Shown piece by piece: positions 17,345 to 26,011 of a stretch of 64,000 bases of DNA; position 1 is the first letter of the stretch, and every line of letters begins with the position of its first letter. Source of the stretch: Anaerolineae bacterium (GTDB taxonomy: Bacteria > Chloroflexota > Anaerolineae > Aggregatilineales > Aggregatilineaceae). The notes beneath the pieces are model-generated. The model did not search any database and was not told where the DNA came from. It saw nothing but the letters and a program-made list of their open reading frames with translations. The position numbers and the translations under genes were made by a program. Location of the stretch: positions 144,605 through 208,604 of the forward strand of contig JAHDLB010000018.1 of NCBI GenBank assembly GCA_018432315.1, read 5' to 3'.

Positions 17345-18848
17345 GCGCGTCTTCTTCTCGAATCCGGACGAAGAGGGCCGATCGTTCGTCGTCAAACTGC
17401 TGCTCGCGCCACTGCTCGGGTCGATCGCGCAGCGCCGTCGCCAGGAAGCTCTCGGCCTCGATGGCGACGAAATCGATGCGCTGCTCGTCGAGCCGCCGGT
17501 CCCACCCATCGCGCACGAACACGACACCGAGATAATCACGCAGGAACGCGTCATCGTACAGATCGGTTCGCCCATCGACGTACACCGGCACGTCCGGCGC
17601 CGCGAACATCAAGTAGCCGCCCCAGTTATACGAATTGAACATCAGCCCGTCAGGCGGCGTCTCGTCGAGGTAGGCCGCCAGTTCCACCGGCAGATAGGTT
17701 TCCTGGGCCTCGCGCACCGTGGTCGAATTCACCGCCGCGACGACCTTGACCAGCCCGCCCAGCGCAATCACCGCCAGCAGCAGCCAGTTGAGGCGCAGCA
17801 TCCCCTTCGAGGCGCGCCGCACCGGGCGAATCTGCCAGCCGCGATCGGTGAGCCAGGAATCCACGTGACGCGAGAGCACCGGCGTCGCGGCGATGGCGAA
17901 CACAGCGATATTGCGCCCCGCCATCAAGCCCATCATCGTCGTGCCGGTCACCAGCGCCAGATCGGTCCAGTCGATCCGCCGGCTGGACAGCCCCGCCGCC
18001 GCCAGCACGGCCAGCAGCAGCGCGGCGAACGGCCACGTCTGCGGCTGGTGGAAATCCGGCGATCCCCATTCCTGGATGAAATCCTGCAGCACGCCAATAC
18101 CCACCGTGCGGAACGGGTAGCCCAGCATTTGGATGCCGTAGGGATTGAGCGCCACCGCGGGCACCGACAGCGCCGTGATCACAACGAGCTTGCGAAGCCG
18201 TGCCCACCGGATCACGTGTTCGCCGGTGGGATTCATCAGATTGCCAATCACCTCACCGGCAATCGTCCCCAGCAGGAAGATGAACCCGATCGCGAAGCCG
18301 CCATGCATGTTCACCCACACGACGAACATCGGCGGGATGAGCCACAGCCGGTCGATCTGTCTGCGCTTGTACAGGTGAAGGAGGTAGAGCGTCAGCGCGC
18401 CCAGGACGAACGACACCATCTGTGGCCGCGGGGACCAGAAAACCGCCGCAGCCGCCGCGCCCAGCACGACGACGAAGGCCCTGACGTATGCGTTGCCCTC
18501 GCACATCAGGTAAACGAACACCATGCCCAGCGTCGCCAGCGCTGCCGTGAACAAAGCCAGCCCCACATTGCCGGACGCGCCGGGCGCACGCCCGTCCCCA
18601 AACAACTCGTAGACCCCATAGAGCAGCACCTGCGCGCCCCAACTGTGATCGATCCACTCTGCCCCGGCGCGGGTGTGCGAAAATGAGTCGCTGGTGGGAA
18701 TGCTCGTATTTTCGATGATGTATTCGCCGCTGCGGATGTGCCACCACGTATCGGTATCGGTGGGAACGCGCACCGCCATGGCAAACAGGAGAATGAACAG
18801 GATGGTGATGGTCAGGCGCTGGATCGTTAGCTGGCGAAAAAACGTCAT
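17337..18848 (-). CDS. Polytopic membrane protein, GT-C-like, first gene of operon
   Basis: The 503-residue protein has an N-terminal TM helix, then DTDTWWHIRSGEYIIEN and SDSFSHTRAGAEWIDHSWGA, about ten TM helices, and a C-terminal soluble domain with YNWGGYLMFAAPDVPVYVDG and RTDLYDDAFLRDYLGVV. This pattern recurs in large membrane proteins of Chloroflexota and Planctomycetota that are annotated as hypothetical or GT-C-like. The start is supported by a GGGGG site 5 bases before ATG. It heads the six-gene operon. Transfer activity is inferred from fold and context only. Confidence 0.65.
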   Translation of the reverse strand: MTFFRQLTIQRLTITILFILLFAMAVRVPTDTDTWWHIRSGEYIIENTSIPTSDSFSHTRAGAEWIDHSWGAQVLLYGVYELFGDGRAPGASGNVGLALFTAALATLGMVFVYLMCEGNAYVRAFVVVLGAAAAAVFWSPRPQMVSFVLGALTLYLLHLYKRRQIDRLWLIPPMFVVWVNMHGGFAIGFIFLLGTIAGEVIGNLMNPTGEHVIRWARLRKLVVITALSVPAVALNPYGIQMLGYPFRTVGIGVLQDFIQEWGSPDFHQPQTWPFAALLLAVLAAAGLSSRRIDWTDLALVTGTTMMGLMAGRNIAVFAIAATPVLSRHVDSWLTDRGWQIRPVRRASKGMLRLNWLLLAVIALGGLVKVVAAVNSTTVREAQETYLPVELAAYLDETPPDGLMFNSYNWGGYLMFAAPDVPVYVDGRTDLYDDAFLRDYLGVVFVRDGWDRRLDEQRIDFVAIEAESFLATALRDRPEQWREQQFDDERSALFVRIREEDAHD

Positions 18849-18884
18849 CGACGCCCCCTGCTGGCAAGAAGTGACTGGTTACAT

Positions 18885-18913
18885 AGTATAATATTTCGTC
18901 TATTTTGTCTTCA
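18885..18913 (-). promoter_or_regulatory. Candidate promoter of the GT-C operon
   Basis: A good -10 (TATACT, 18890-18885) lies 37 bases before the ATG at 18848. The -35 at 17 bases (TGAAGA, 18913-18908) is weak. The gap between the DUF389 gene and this operon is only 69 bases. Confidence 0.35.
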
Positions 18914-18917
18914 GTTT

Positions 18918-20738
18918 TTATCGATCATCCACCGTGGGACCCGCCGTCACCAGCCGCAGATACGTGATCTCCAGATCGACGTCGTACCCCAGGCGCTCCT
19001 CCAGGGCCACCTCGGCGTAGCCAATCTGCTGCGATGACACCCATCGCCCGCTGCGGATAGTGGCCGTGACGGTATTCCCCTGAAGCTGGACCTCCGAGAC
19101 CTCGCCATCGCCGAACTGCTCCTGCAACACGCGGCTCACGGTGCTGGTATCGCGCTCATTGCGGGTCACTTCGATGAAGGCCCGCGCCAGGGGCACAGCC
19201 AGCAGCAGCAACACGGCGATTGACATCACCCACTGGCCCCAGGTCCAGGTGGCGCGCATTGGCCGGAGGCCCAGCCAGGCGAACACGGCAGCCCCCGCCA
19301 GGCTGATGCAGACGATGTTGGTCAGGAACAACAGCCCCGCCCCGGAGGCCAGCGTGTAATCGCCGAAGGCAATCGCCAGACCCACCGTGCACAGCGGCGG
19401 GACCAGCGCCGCCGCGATGGCAACGCCTGCCAGGGCGGATGGAATGTCTTTACGAGCCATGGCAAAAGCCCCGGCTACGCCCGACGCCAGCGCCACGCCC
19501 ATATCCAGCAGCGAAGGCTGCCCCCGCACCAGCATCTCAGGTGAGGATACATGCAGCGGGAAAACAAGGCCAATCCCGATCGCAACCACCAGCCCGATTA
19601 GCACGCCGATCAGGGTAGTCACGGCAGCGGTACGCATCAGGCGCAGCCCGCCCTGGAGCAGCCCGACGGAAAAGGCCATCAGGGGAGACATGAGCGGGGC
19701 AACCAGCATCGCCCCAATGATGACCGCTGCGCTGTTTTGGAGTAAGCCGAACGCGGCCAGCAGCGACGAGACGAACATCAGCACCACGAAGTTGGTTTCT
19801 GACCGGCTCATCTCCATCGCGTTTCGCGCGATTTCGGTCCGCTCATTCGGCGTGAGCGTGGGAGAGAAACGCACCACGAGGCGATGGCGAAGGCGCTCGG
19901 TGAGCGACAGCCCTTCTTTGGTCGCGCGCTTGACCAGGATCACCGGGCCCGGCGCCTGCCGGAGAATCCGCTGGGTTGCGTCGCCGAAGATCCAGCGGTC
20001 GAGCGGACTCTGCTCATCGAATCCCAGCACGATCATGTCGCTCCGGTCCACGCGCGCCAGGATCCCGCTGACGATATCCGTCGCCCGCACGACCTGTCGC
20101 TCGACCTTGCGCGTGTCCGACAGCCCTGCCAGCGACGCCTCGATATACGCCAGTCCCATGACGTTGGACATATCCTGTTTGTCCTGCACGTAAACCGCTA
20201 TGGGCTGGGCGTCGTATTCTTCGGCCAGCACCACGCCGAGACGTGCCGCCACCTTCGCTTTGTCGGACCCGTCCACCGGCATGATAACGTGCTCAATGTC
20301 CTCCAGCTTGATCGGAGTCCCCGACGGGTTGCGGAACACGATCAGATCGCAGGGCGACGTCTGGGCCACGGATTCGACAATCGGGCCGAGATCCGCTTTG
20401 CCCCGCCCCCGCGCCTGAAACCCTAACACCATCAACTCAATGCCGTGCTCGCGCGCCGTGTCGAGAATGCCGCGCGCCACGCTCGCAGCCATATCGATGA
20501 CCAGCTCGACCGGCACCCCCGCCTCGGCCTCCTCAGCGACGATCTGCTCGATCGCCTCGATCGTCTCTTCGTCGCTTTCGCTGCCCGCGGGCACGACCAG
20601 CAGCGCCACAATATGCCCTTCTTCCGGATCGGCCAGCCGGTCGGCCAGCCGGATCAGGTCGCGCGCTGTGTTCGGATTCGCCACAGGCACCAGCAAGCGC
20701 CGCACGTGCAACGCGTTCGAATCGTTCTGCTCACCCAT
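18918..20738 (-). CDS. Usp-Usp-DUF389 membrane protein
   Basis: This 606-residue fusion has two universal-stress-protein domains followed by a DUF389 membrane domain. Usp1 (about residues 10-145) opens with HVRRLLVPVANPNTARDLIR; Usp2 (about 160-280) opens with HVIMPVDGSDKAKVAARLGV and has a nucleotide-binding-type DRWIFGDATQRILRQAPGPV segment. DUF389 starts with NFVVLMFVSSLLAAFGLLQN, then SAAVIIGAMLVAPLMSPLMA, GVAIAAALVPPLCTVGLAIA, about six TM helices, and a 75-residue C-terminal domain. The role of DUF389 is not established; Usp fusion suggests nucleotide- or stress-gated transport or signalling. It is divergent from the gene at 20858. Confidence 0.9.
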   Translation of the reverse strand: MGEQNDSNALHVRRLLVPVANPNTARDLIRLADRLADPEEGHIVALLVVPAGSESDEETIEAIEQIVAEEAEAGVPVELVIDMAASVARGILDTAREHGIELMVLGFQARGRGKADLGPIVESVAQTSPCDLIVFRNPSGTPIKLEDIEHVIMPVDGSDKAKVAARLGVVLAEEYDAQPIAVYVQDKQDMSNVMGLAYIEASLAGLSDTRKVERQVVRATDIVSGILARVDRSDMIVLGFDEQSPLDRWIFGDATQRILRQAPGPVILVKRATKEGLSLTERLRHRLVVRFSPTLTPNERTEIARNAMEMSRSETNFVVLMFVSSLLAAFGLLQNSAAVIIGAMLVAPLMSPLMAFSVGLLQGGLRLMRTAAVTTLIGVLIGLVVAIGIGLVFPLHVSSPEMLVRGQPSLLDMGVALASGVAGAFAMARKDIPSALAGVAIAAALVPPLCTVGLAIAFGDYTLASGAGLLFLTNIVCISLAGAAVFAWLGLRPMRATWTWGQWVMSIAVLLLLAVPLARAFIEVTRNERDTSTVSRVLQEQFGDGEVSEVQLQGNTVTATIRSGRWVSSQQIGYAEVALEERLGYDVDLEITYLRLVTAGPTVDDR

Positions 20739-20857
20739 AGGTCACCTGTATGACGCCCCCTGCCCCCGACAATGGTAATCTGGCCGGTCATCGCTGGTAC
20801 GGTAAAATAAGGCTATCAGGCTCCGATTGTCCCACCGGGACTCAGCAAGGTCAAACT

Positions 20858-21643
20858 ATGTTCAACAAACACTCACTGACAGACTGGTTAGGCCGCCTAC
20901 TGGGCCTGACGGAAACCGAGTCCAGCACCGAACACACGCGCGCAGTCAACACGCTCAGGGCGACCTACGGCCTGCGGCTGGTCGAGACCGATCCGAAAGG
21001 CAACGCGCGCGCGTGGCGCTCGTCTGAATTGAGTCTACTGCACGACACGCTGCGTTTGCTGGGCCCCACCTTTTACAGCCCGTTTGTCGATAATCCTATC
21101 CATCTTTGGATTGATCGCAATCCAGGCGGCGGCTCGTATGGCGATCACTGGCTGCGAATCGGCGAGCCGGGCGGCGACGAATCGATCCTGTACCGCATTC
21201 TGCTCCACGAAGGCACGCACGCGTCCAACGAGTATCGCGGCTGGCCGTACGAAAACGAATTCTGCACCTGCCCCGGCCTGGACTGGCGCAAGGAGGGCGA
21301 CACCTGGACCCACCCCCGCCAGCAAGGGCGCCCGCCGGAGCCCGGCGATTGGGAAACGCTGCCGGTCGATGCGCGCGATGTGAGTGTCGCCCCCGGCGAA
21401 GATCTTGCGGAGATGGTCCGCTATTTCGTCCACTCCGTCCGTGACGAGCGCGCCTGGCTCTGGCCGCTGGATCAGAGCAAGCCGCCGCTCTACCTGTGGG
21501 ACACATCGCCCACGCGGTTTGTCTTCGTCCGTGACCACTTTCTGCAGCTTCCCGAGTCGCATCCCTGGTACCGGCGGCTCTCGCCTGAAGTGGAAGCCCG
21601 CGCCGCCGCCAACCTTGCCCGCCGGTCGCGGAGCCAGCCATGA
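20858..21643 (+). CDS. Putative zinc metalloprotease-like protein (HExxH)
   Basis: The 261-residue protein has no signal peptide. It contains LLHEGTHASNEYRG, with H117-E118-x-x-H121 as a zincin-type HExxH motif, and a downstream EDLAEMVRYFVHS whose Glu could be the third ligand. The context is that of short putative metallopeptidases, but I do not recognise the family. A Cys-containing loop (ENEFCTCPGLDW) follows the motif. Start ATG 20858 has AAGGTC upstream; the longer frame from 20750 crosses the divergent promoter region. It ends inside the start of the P-type ATPase (ATGA at 21640), so the two are co-translated. Confidence 0.55.
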   Translation: MFNKHSLTDWLGRLLGLTETESSTEHTRAVNTLRATYGLRLVETDPKGNARAWRSSELSLLHDTLRLLGPTFYSPFVDNPIHLWIDRNPGGGSYGDHWLRIGEPGGDESILYRILLHEGTHASNEYRGWPYENEFCTCPGLDWRKEGDTWTHPRQQGRPPEPGDWETLPVDARDVSVAPGEDLAEMVRYFVHSVRDERAWLWPLDQSKPPLYLWDTSPTRFVFVRDHFLQLPESHPWYRRLSPEVEARAAANLARRSRSQP

Positions 21644-24084
21644 CCGGCACGCTGACCGAACACGCCCCGGTGGAGGCGCTCTCGCCCTCTTTCGCCGAGC
21701 ACGGGCTGTCTGCCGACGAAGTCCAGCGGCGGCGCGCGCAGGGTTTGAGCAACGAGACCCCCGTCAAGTCGAGCCGGCCCACCTCCGCCATCCTGCGCGA
21801 GAACGTGTTCTCGCTCACCAACGTGATTCTGTTCGGAATCATGATCGTGCTGGTCCTGGTCGGCAAGCCGGGCGACGCGTTCGTCACCGGGGGCGTCGTG
21901 CTGTTGAACGTCGCGCTGGGCGTTTTTCAGGAGATTCGCGCCAAGCGCCAGCTCGACCGCATCGCCCTGCTCACCCGCCCGCGCGCCACGGTCATCCGCG
22001 ACGGCGCGGAGCAGGCCGTCGATCCGTCCGAGATCGTCGCAGGGGACGCCCTGCTGATCCGTCCCGGCGATCAGATCGTGGTCGACGGCGCGCTGCTCAC
22101 CCAGAAGCGCATCGACGTCGACGAATCGCTGCTCACCGGCGAGTCCGACCACGTGCCCAAGGAAGCCGGCGACGCGCTGCTTTCGGGCAGCTTCTGCGTG
22201 TCGGGCAGCGGCGTCTACGTCGCGGAAAAAGTCGGGGCGGCCAGCTTCGCCAACCAGCTCACCGCCGGCGCGCGCGAGTACCGGCGCGTGCTCACCCCGC
22301 TCCAGCGCCAGGTGAGCATCCTCGTCCGCCTGCTGGTGATCGTCGCCATCAGCCTCGCCATCCTGCTGATGTTGTCGTTCGCCATCGAGGACAAGCCGTT
22401 CGACCAGATCGTCCAGGACACGGCAGTCGTGATCTCGCTCGTCCCGCAGGGGCTGCTGCTCATGATCACGGTCGCCTATGCCCTGGGTGCCGTCCGCATC
22501 GCGCAGAAAGGCGCGCTCGTCCAGCAGATCAACGCGGTCGAGTCGCTGAGCAACGTCGATGTGCTCTGCCTGGACAAGACCGGCACCCTGACGACCAACC
22601 GCATCCAGCTTCGCCAGGTCATCCCGATCGACCGCGACGAAGACGAGATCAGGCGGCGCGCCGGTGACTTCGTGGCGAGCACGGGCCCCGTCAACCGGAC
22701 CGCCGAGGCCATCGCCGCCGCCTGCCCCGGCCAGGCCCATACCGTCACGGTGGAGGTGCCGTTTTCGTCGGAATACAAATGGAGCGGCGCCACCTATGCC
22801 GATAACGGGGCGCATCCGTGCAGCATCGTGCTCGGCGCGCCGGAGGCCCTGCTCCCGCACATCGACGAGGGACAGCTTCTCCAGCGCCACATCGACACCT
22901 GGACGGACCTGGGCCTGCGCGTGCTGCTGCTCGCCGACCACCCGGAGCCGCTCCAACGCCCGGAAAACGCCGCGCCGCGCCTGCCGGATCATCTCCGCCC
23001 GCTGGGCTGGCTCACCTTCACCGACGAGCTGCGCCCCGATGCCAAAGACGTGCTGAGCCAGTTCAGCCGCGCCGGAGTCACGATCAAGCTCATCTCCGGC
23101 GACAACCCGCAGACCGTCGCCGCCCTGGCCCAGCTCGCCGGCATCAGCCGGGATGTCAGCGTCGTCTCCGGGCTGGCGCTGGCCGAGATGACCGATGCAC
23201 AGTTCGTCGAGGCGGTCGAGCATTCGACCGTCTTCGGGCGCATCACGCCCGATCAAAAACAGCGCATCGTCCAGCACCTGCACGCGCACGGTCACTACGT
23301 CGCCATGATCGGGGACGGCGTCAACGATGTGCTGTCGCTCAAGCAGGCGCAGATGGGCATCGCCATGGAAAGCGGCAGCCAGGCAACGCGCAGCGTCGCG
23401 GACATGGTGCTGCTGGGCGACCGCTTTGACGTGCTGCCCGAAGCGATCAAAGAGGGCCAGCGCATTCTCAACGGCATGCAGGATGTGATGCGGCTGTTCC
23501 TCACCCGGACGCTGTACGCCGCGCTGCTGATCGTCATCGCGGGTTTCATCGGCACCGAGTTCCCCTTCACGCCCAAGCACAACGCGATCCTGACCACCCT
23601 CCCGGTGGGGCTGCCCGCGTTCGTGCTCACCATCTGGGCCCGATCGGGGCACCCGCAGAAGAATCTGCTCGCCTCCGTGGGCGAGTTCATCCTGCCCGCC
23701 GGATTCAGCATCACAGTTGCCACCCTGGTCGTATACCTGCTGTACCAGGACGAAACGCTCCAGCTTCAGCGAACGGTCCTCACGACCACGGCCCTACTGT
23801 GCGGCCTGCTGCTGATCGTCTTCGCCGAGCATTCGGTCGAAGCGTGGGAGAGCAAACAGCCGCTTCGCTACAGCCTGCGCCGCATCGGGCTGGCGGCTGC
23901 TATGCTGGCGCTGTACGTGGCGATCTTCCCTGTTCGCACCGTGCGCGACTTCTTCGAACTCAACACCATGGCCTGGGCCGACCTGGGTATCGTCGTGCTG
24001 GCGGTCTTGGTTTGGGCGGTCATCGTGCGGGCGCTGTGGCGCTACGACGTATTCAAGCGGCTGTTGATCCCACCGGAGAACTGA
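21640..24084 (+). CDS. Cation-transporting P-type ATPase, CtpE-like
   Basis: The 814-residue pump has the full P-type ATPase core: actuator TGES (LLTGESDHVPKEAGD), phosphorylation site LCLDKTGTLTTN, KLISGDNPQTV, and hinge MIGDGVNDVLSLKQAQMG. TM helix 4 carries VVISLVPQGLLLMITVAYAL. The PQGL motif in place of PEGL/PEAL is the form seen in the CtpE branch, whose mycobacterial member takes up calcium. Six C-terminal hydrophobic helices complete the fold. Ca2+ as substrate is inferred. It is coupled to the HExxH gene upstream by a 4-base overlap and is 11 bases before the small acidic gene at 24096. Confidence 0.92.
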   Translation: MTGTLTEHAPVEALSPSFAEHGLSADEVQRRRAQGLSNETPVKSSRPTSAILRENVFSLTNVILFGIMIVLVLVGKPGDAFVTGGVVLLNVALGVFQEIRAKRQLDRIALLTRPRATVIRDGAEQAVDPSEIVAGDALLIRPGDQIVVDGALLTQKRIDVDESLLTGESDHVPKEAGDALLSGSFCVSGSGVYVAEKVGAASFANQLTAGAREYRRVLTPLQRQVSILVRLLVIVAISLAILLMLSFAIEDKPFDQIVQDTAVVISLVPQGLLLMITVAYALGAVRIAQKGALVQQINAVESLSNVDVLCLDKTGTLTTNRIQLRQVIPIDRDEDEIRRRAGDFVASTGPVNRTAEAIAAACPGQAHTVTVEVPFSSEYKWSGATYADNGAHPCSIVLGAPEALLPHIDEGQLLQRHIDTWTDLGLRVLLLADHPEPLQRPENAAPRLPDHLRPLGWLTFTDELRPDAKDVLSQFSRAGVTIKLISGDNPQTVAALAQLAGISRDVSVVSGLALAEMTDAQFVEAVEHSTVFGRITPDQKQRIVQHLHAHGHYVAMIGDGVNDVLSLKQAQMGIAMESGSQATRSVADMVLLGDRFDVLPEAIKEGQRILNGMQDVMRLFLTRTLYAALLIVIAGFIGTEFPFTPKHNAILTTLPVGLPAFVLTIWARSGHPQKNLLASVGEFILPAGFSITVATLVVYLLYQDETLQLQRTVLTTTALLCGLLLIVFAEHSVEAWESKQPLRYSLRRIGLAAAMLALYVAIFPVRTVRDFFELNTMAWADLGIVVLAVLVWAVIVRALWRYDVFKRLLIPPEN

Positions 24085-24095
24085 GGAGGGACGGC

Positions 24096-24428
24096 ATGCG
24101 CGAGCCCGCGTATATCACCATCGCCGACGACGGGCACCTGACTCTGTTCTGGGGAGATGGCACCGAGCCGGAACGAATCGCCATCCTGCGCGGCCCGCGA
24201 CCGCCGGGCGGGCAGGCGCTCATCCGGGTCATCGAGGAGATGACAGCCTGGGCCACCGAAAACGGCTACGAGGTCATCGTGCCCGATCGCGACCTTGCCA
24301 TCCCGCCCGTCGAGATCGCGATCTCGGACCAGGAGATCCAGACCTATCCCGAAGACGAGGTATACGACCTGCTCGACGACCTCTACGAGGCGGGCGGGTA
24401 TGACGCAGACGATTTCGACGCGCGGTGA
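24096..24428 (+). CDS. Small acidic protein of unknown function
   Basis: The 110-residue protein begins with ATG 24096 behind GAGGAGG. It has a beta-rich start (PAYITIADDGHLTLFWGDG), a helix with QALIRVIEEMTAWATENGYE, and a very acidic C-terminus (YPEDEVYDLLDDLYEAGGYD). There is no signal peptide or TM helix. I do not recognise a family. It lies 11 bases after the P-type ATPase and probably belongs to its operon; an acidic cation-binding or regulatory partner is possible but only a guess. Confidence 0.7.
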   Translation: MREPAYITIADDGHLTLFWGDGTEPERIAILRGPRPPGGQALIRVIEEMTAWATENGYEVIVPDRDLAIPPVEIAISDQEIQTYPEDEVYDLLDDLYEAGGYDADDFDAR

Positions 24429-24519
24429 GGTCGGCATGCATCGTTGGCTGTGTATTTTGTTCGGCAGGCGCGTACAATACACTGGAGACGGTTCGGCTCG
24501 ATAGGATTTTTTGAACACC

Positions 24520-25947
24520 ATGGCTGTAGAGTCCCACACCAAACGGACCGGCTGGGGACGCGTCATCGCGGCGCTGTTTTATCGCGAAGGCACCAACGTC
24601 TTCTCCGTGCTCCGCAACCAGGATTTCCGCAATCTCTGGACCGGCCAGATGGTCTCGTTCCTGGGCGACGCCCTGGCCTACAACACCATGACACTCGCCA
24701 TCATCCGCATGGCGAACGACGCGGATGTCAGCTCCGGCAGGCTGTTGAGCGCCCTGTTCGTCCTCTCCGCCCTGCCGTCGCTGTTTCTGGGGCTGGTGGC
24801 GGGCACCATCGTCGACCGCGCCAACCGCAAGCACATCATGATCGGCGCCGACCTGATTCGCAGCGTCCTCGCGCTGGGATTTTTGCTGGTCGGCAACGTC
24901 GATCAGGTCTGGATTTTCATCGCCGTGTCGGTGTGTCTCAGCACGGTCAGCACCTTTTTCTACCCGGCACGCACCGCCATGCTGCCGGCGATTCTGGGCA
25001 AAGATGAACTGCTCGCCGCCAACGCGCTGGCCCAACTGACGCACACCATGTCCTTTGTGGTGGGCGCCGCCCTGGCCGGTGTGATGGTTGGCATCGCGGG
25101 AGCAACCGCCCCGGCCTTCATCGTGGACAGCATCACCTTCCTCATTTCCGCGATATTCATCGCGCGGATCAGCGTGTCCGGCGCGCCACCGCAACGCGCC
25201 GCGGTCCCCGCCCCGGTCGTCCGGTCGATCTCGTGGATGGCCGACAGCGCGCGGACGCTGCGGACGATGTGGGGCGAGTTGGTGGTCGGCCTGCGCTATG
25301 TCGTGACCGACCAGGTCATGCGGGGCGTGCTGATCAGCTTCCTGGCCCTGATGCTCGGCCTGGGCGCGGCCAACGTCACCTTCGTCCCGCTCCTGATCAA
25401 CGAGTTGGGGATGCAGGAGGAGGGCCTGGGCCTCATCCGGTTCTCGCAAACGCTCGGGATTGTGCTCGGGAGCGCCCTGGTATCAACTTCGCTGGCTCAG
25501 CGCCACAAGGCCCGCGACCTGATCGGGCTGAGCATGTTGGCATTCGGCGTCACGACGATGATCGTATCGGTCGTCACCAGCTACGCGCTGATGGTCGCCG
25601 TCCTCTTCGCGGTCGGGTTGGCGCTGTCGCCGCCGCAGATCGTGGCCTCCACCCTGATGCAGCGCCACGTGCCCAGCGCCAAACTGGGGCGCGCCAGTGG
25701 CGCGCAGGGCACCATCGTGAACGTCGCCAACATTGCGTCGATGGGCGCCGCCGGCCTGCTGATGGATGAAATCGGCGCGCGCGAGGTCTTCATGGGCTCG
25801 GGGTTGTTGATCTTCGGGGCCGGGATCGTCTCGTGGCTGGTGCTGCGCGGCGTGGAAGACGTGCCCGACGATCCGGAGACTGACGAAATCCCCCTGCCCG
25901 CTGAAGGGCCGGTGCCGGTCACCAACACGACCGAAGCCCACACCTGA
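24520..25947 (+). CDS. MFS exporter
   Basis: The 475-residue transporter has twelve hydrophobic segments and the MFS_3-type opening VLRNQDFRNLWTGQMVSFLG, with the motif-A-like loop GTIVDRANRKHIMIGADLIR between helices 2 and 3. A central basic loop (residues about 200-250) separates the halves. This subfamily (EntS/MefA-like) exports siderophores or drugs; the substrate is unknown. ATG 24520 is chosen over a TTG three codons earlier. A possible -10 TACAAT is at 24473-24478, with no good -35. The C-terminal 30 residues are acidic and Pro-rich. Confidence 0.88.
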   Translation: MAVESHTKRTGWGRVIAALFYREGTNVFSVLRNQDFRNLWTGQMVSFLGDALAYNTMTLAIIRMANDADVSSGRLLSALFVLSALPSLFLGLVAGTIVDRANRKHIMIGADLIRSVLALGFLLVGNVDQVWIFIAVSVCLSTVSTFFYPARTAMLPAILGKDELLAANALAQLTHTMSFVVGAALAGVMVGIAGATAPAFIVDSITFLISAIFIARISVSGAPPQRAAVPAPVVRSISWMADSARTLRTMWGELVVGLRYVVTDQVMRGVLISFLALMLGLGAANVTFVPLLINELGMQEEGLGLIRFSQTLGIVLGSALVSTSLAQRHKARDLIGLSMLAFGVTTMIVSVVTSYALMVAVLFAVGLALSPPQIVASTLMQRHVPSAKLGRASGAQGTIVNVANIASMGAAGLLMDEIGAREVFMGSGLLIFGAGIVSWLVLRGVEDVPDDPETDEIPLPAEGPVPVTNTTEAHT

Positions 25948-25968
25948 GATCGCCGGCATCCACGCTGC

Positions 25969-26002
25969 AAAAAGGGCGGAACTCGCCGTTCGAGTCCCGC
26001 CC
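25969..26002 (-). terminator. Terminator between convergent MFS and epimerase genes
   Basis: A 12-bp stem (25974-25985 with 25991-26002, 5-base loop) lies between the convergent genes. On the minus strand the stem is complete with one G-T pair and is followed by TTTTTGC, so it mainly ends the epimerase transcript. It may also stop the MFS transcript weakly. Confidence 0.8.
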
Positions 26003-26011
26003 CCATCCTCC

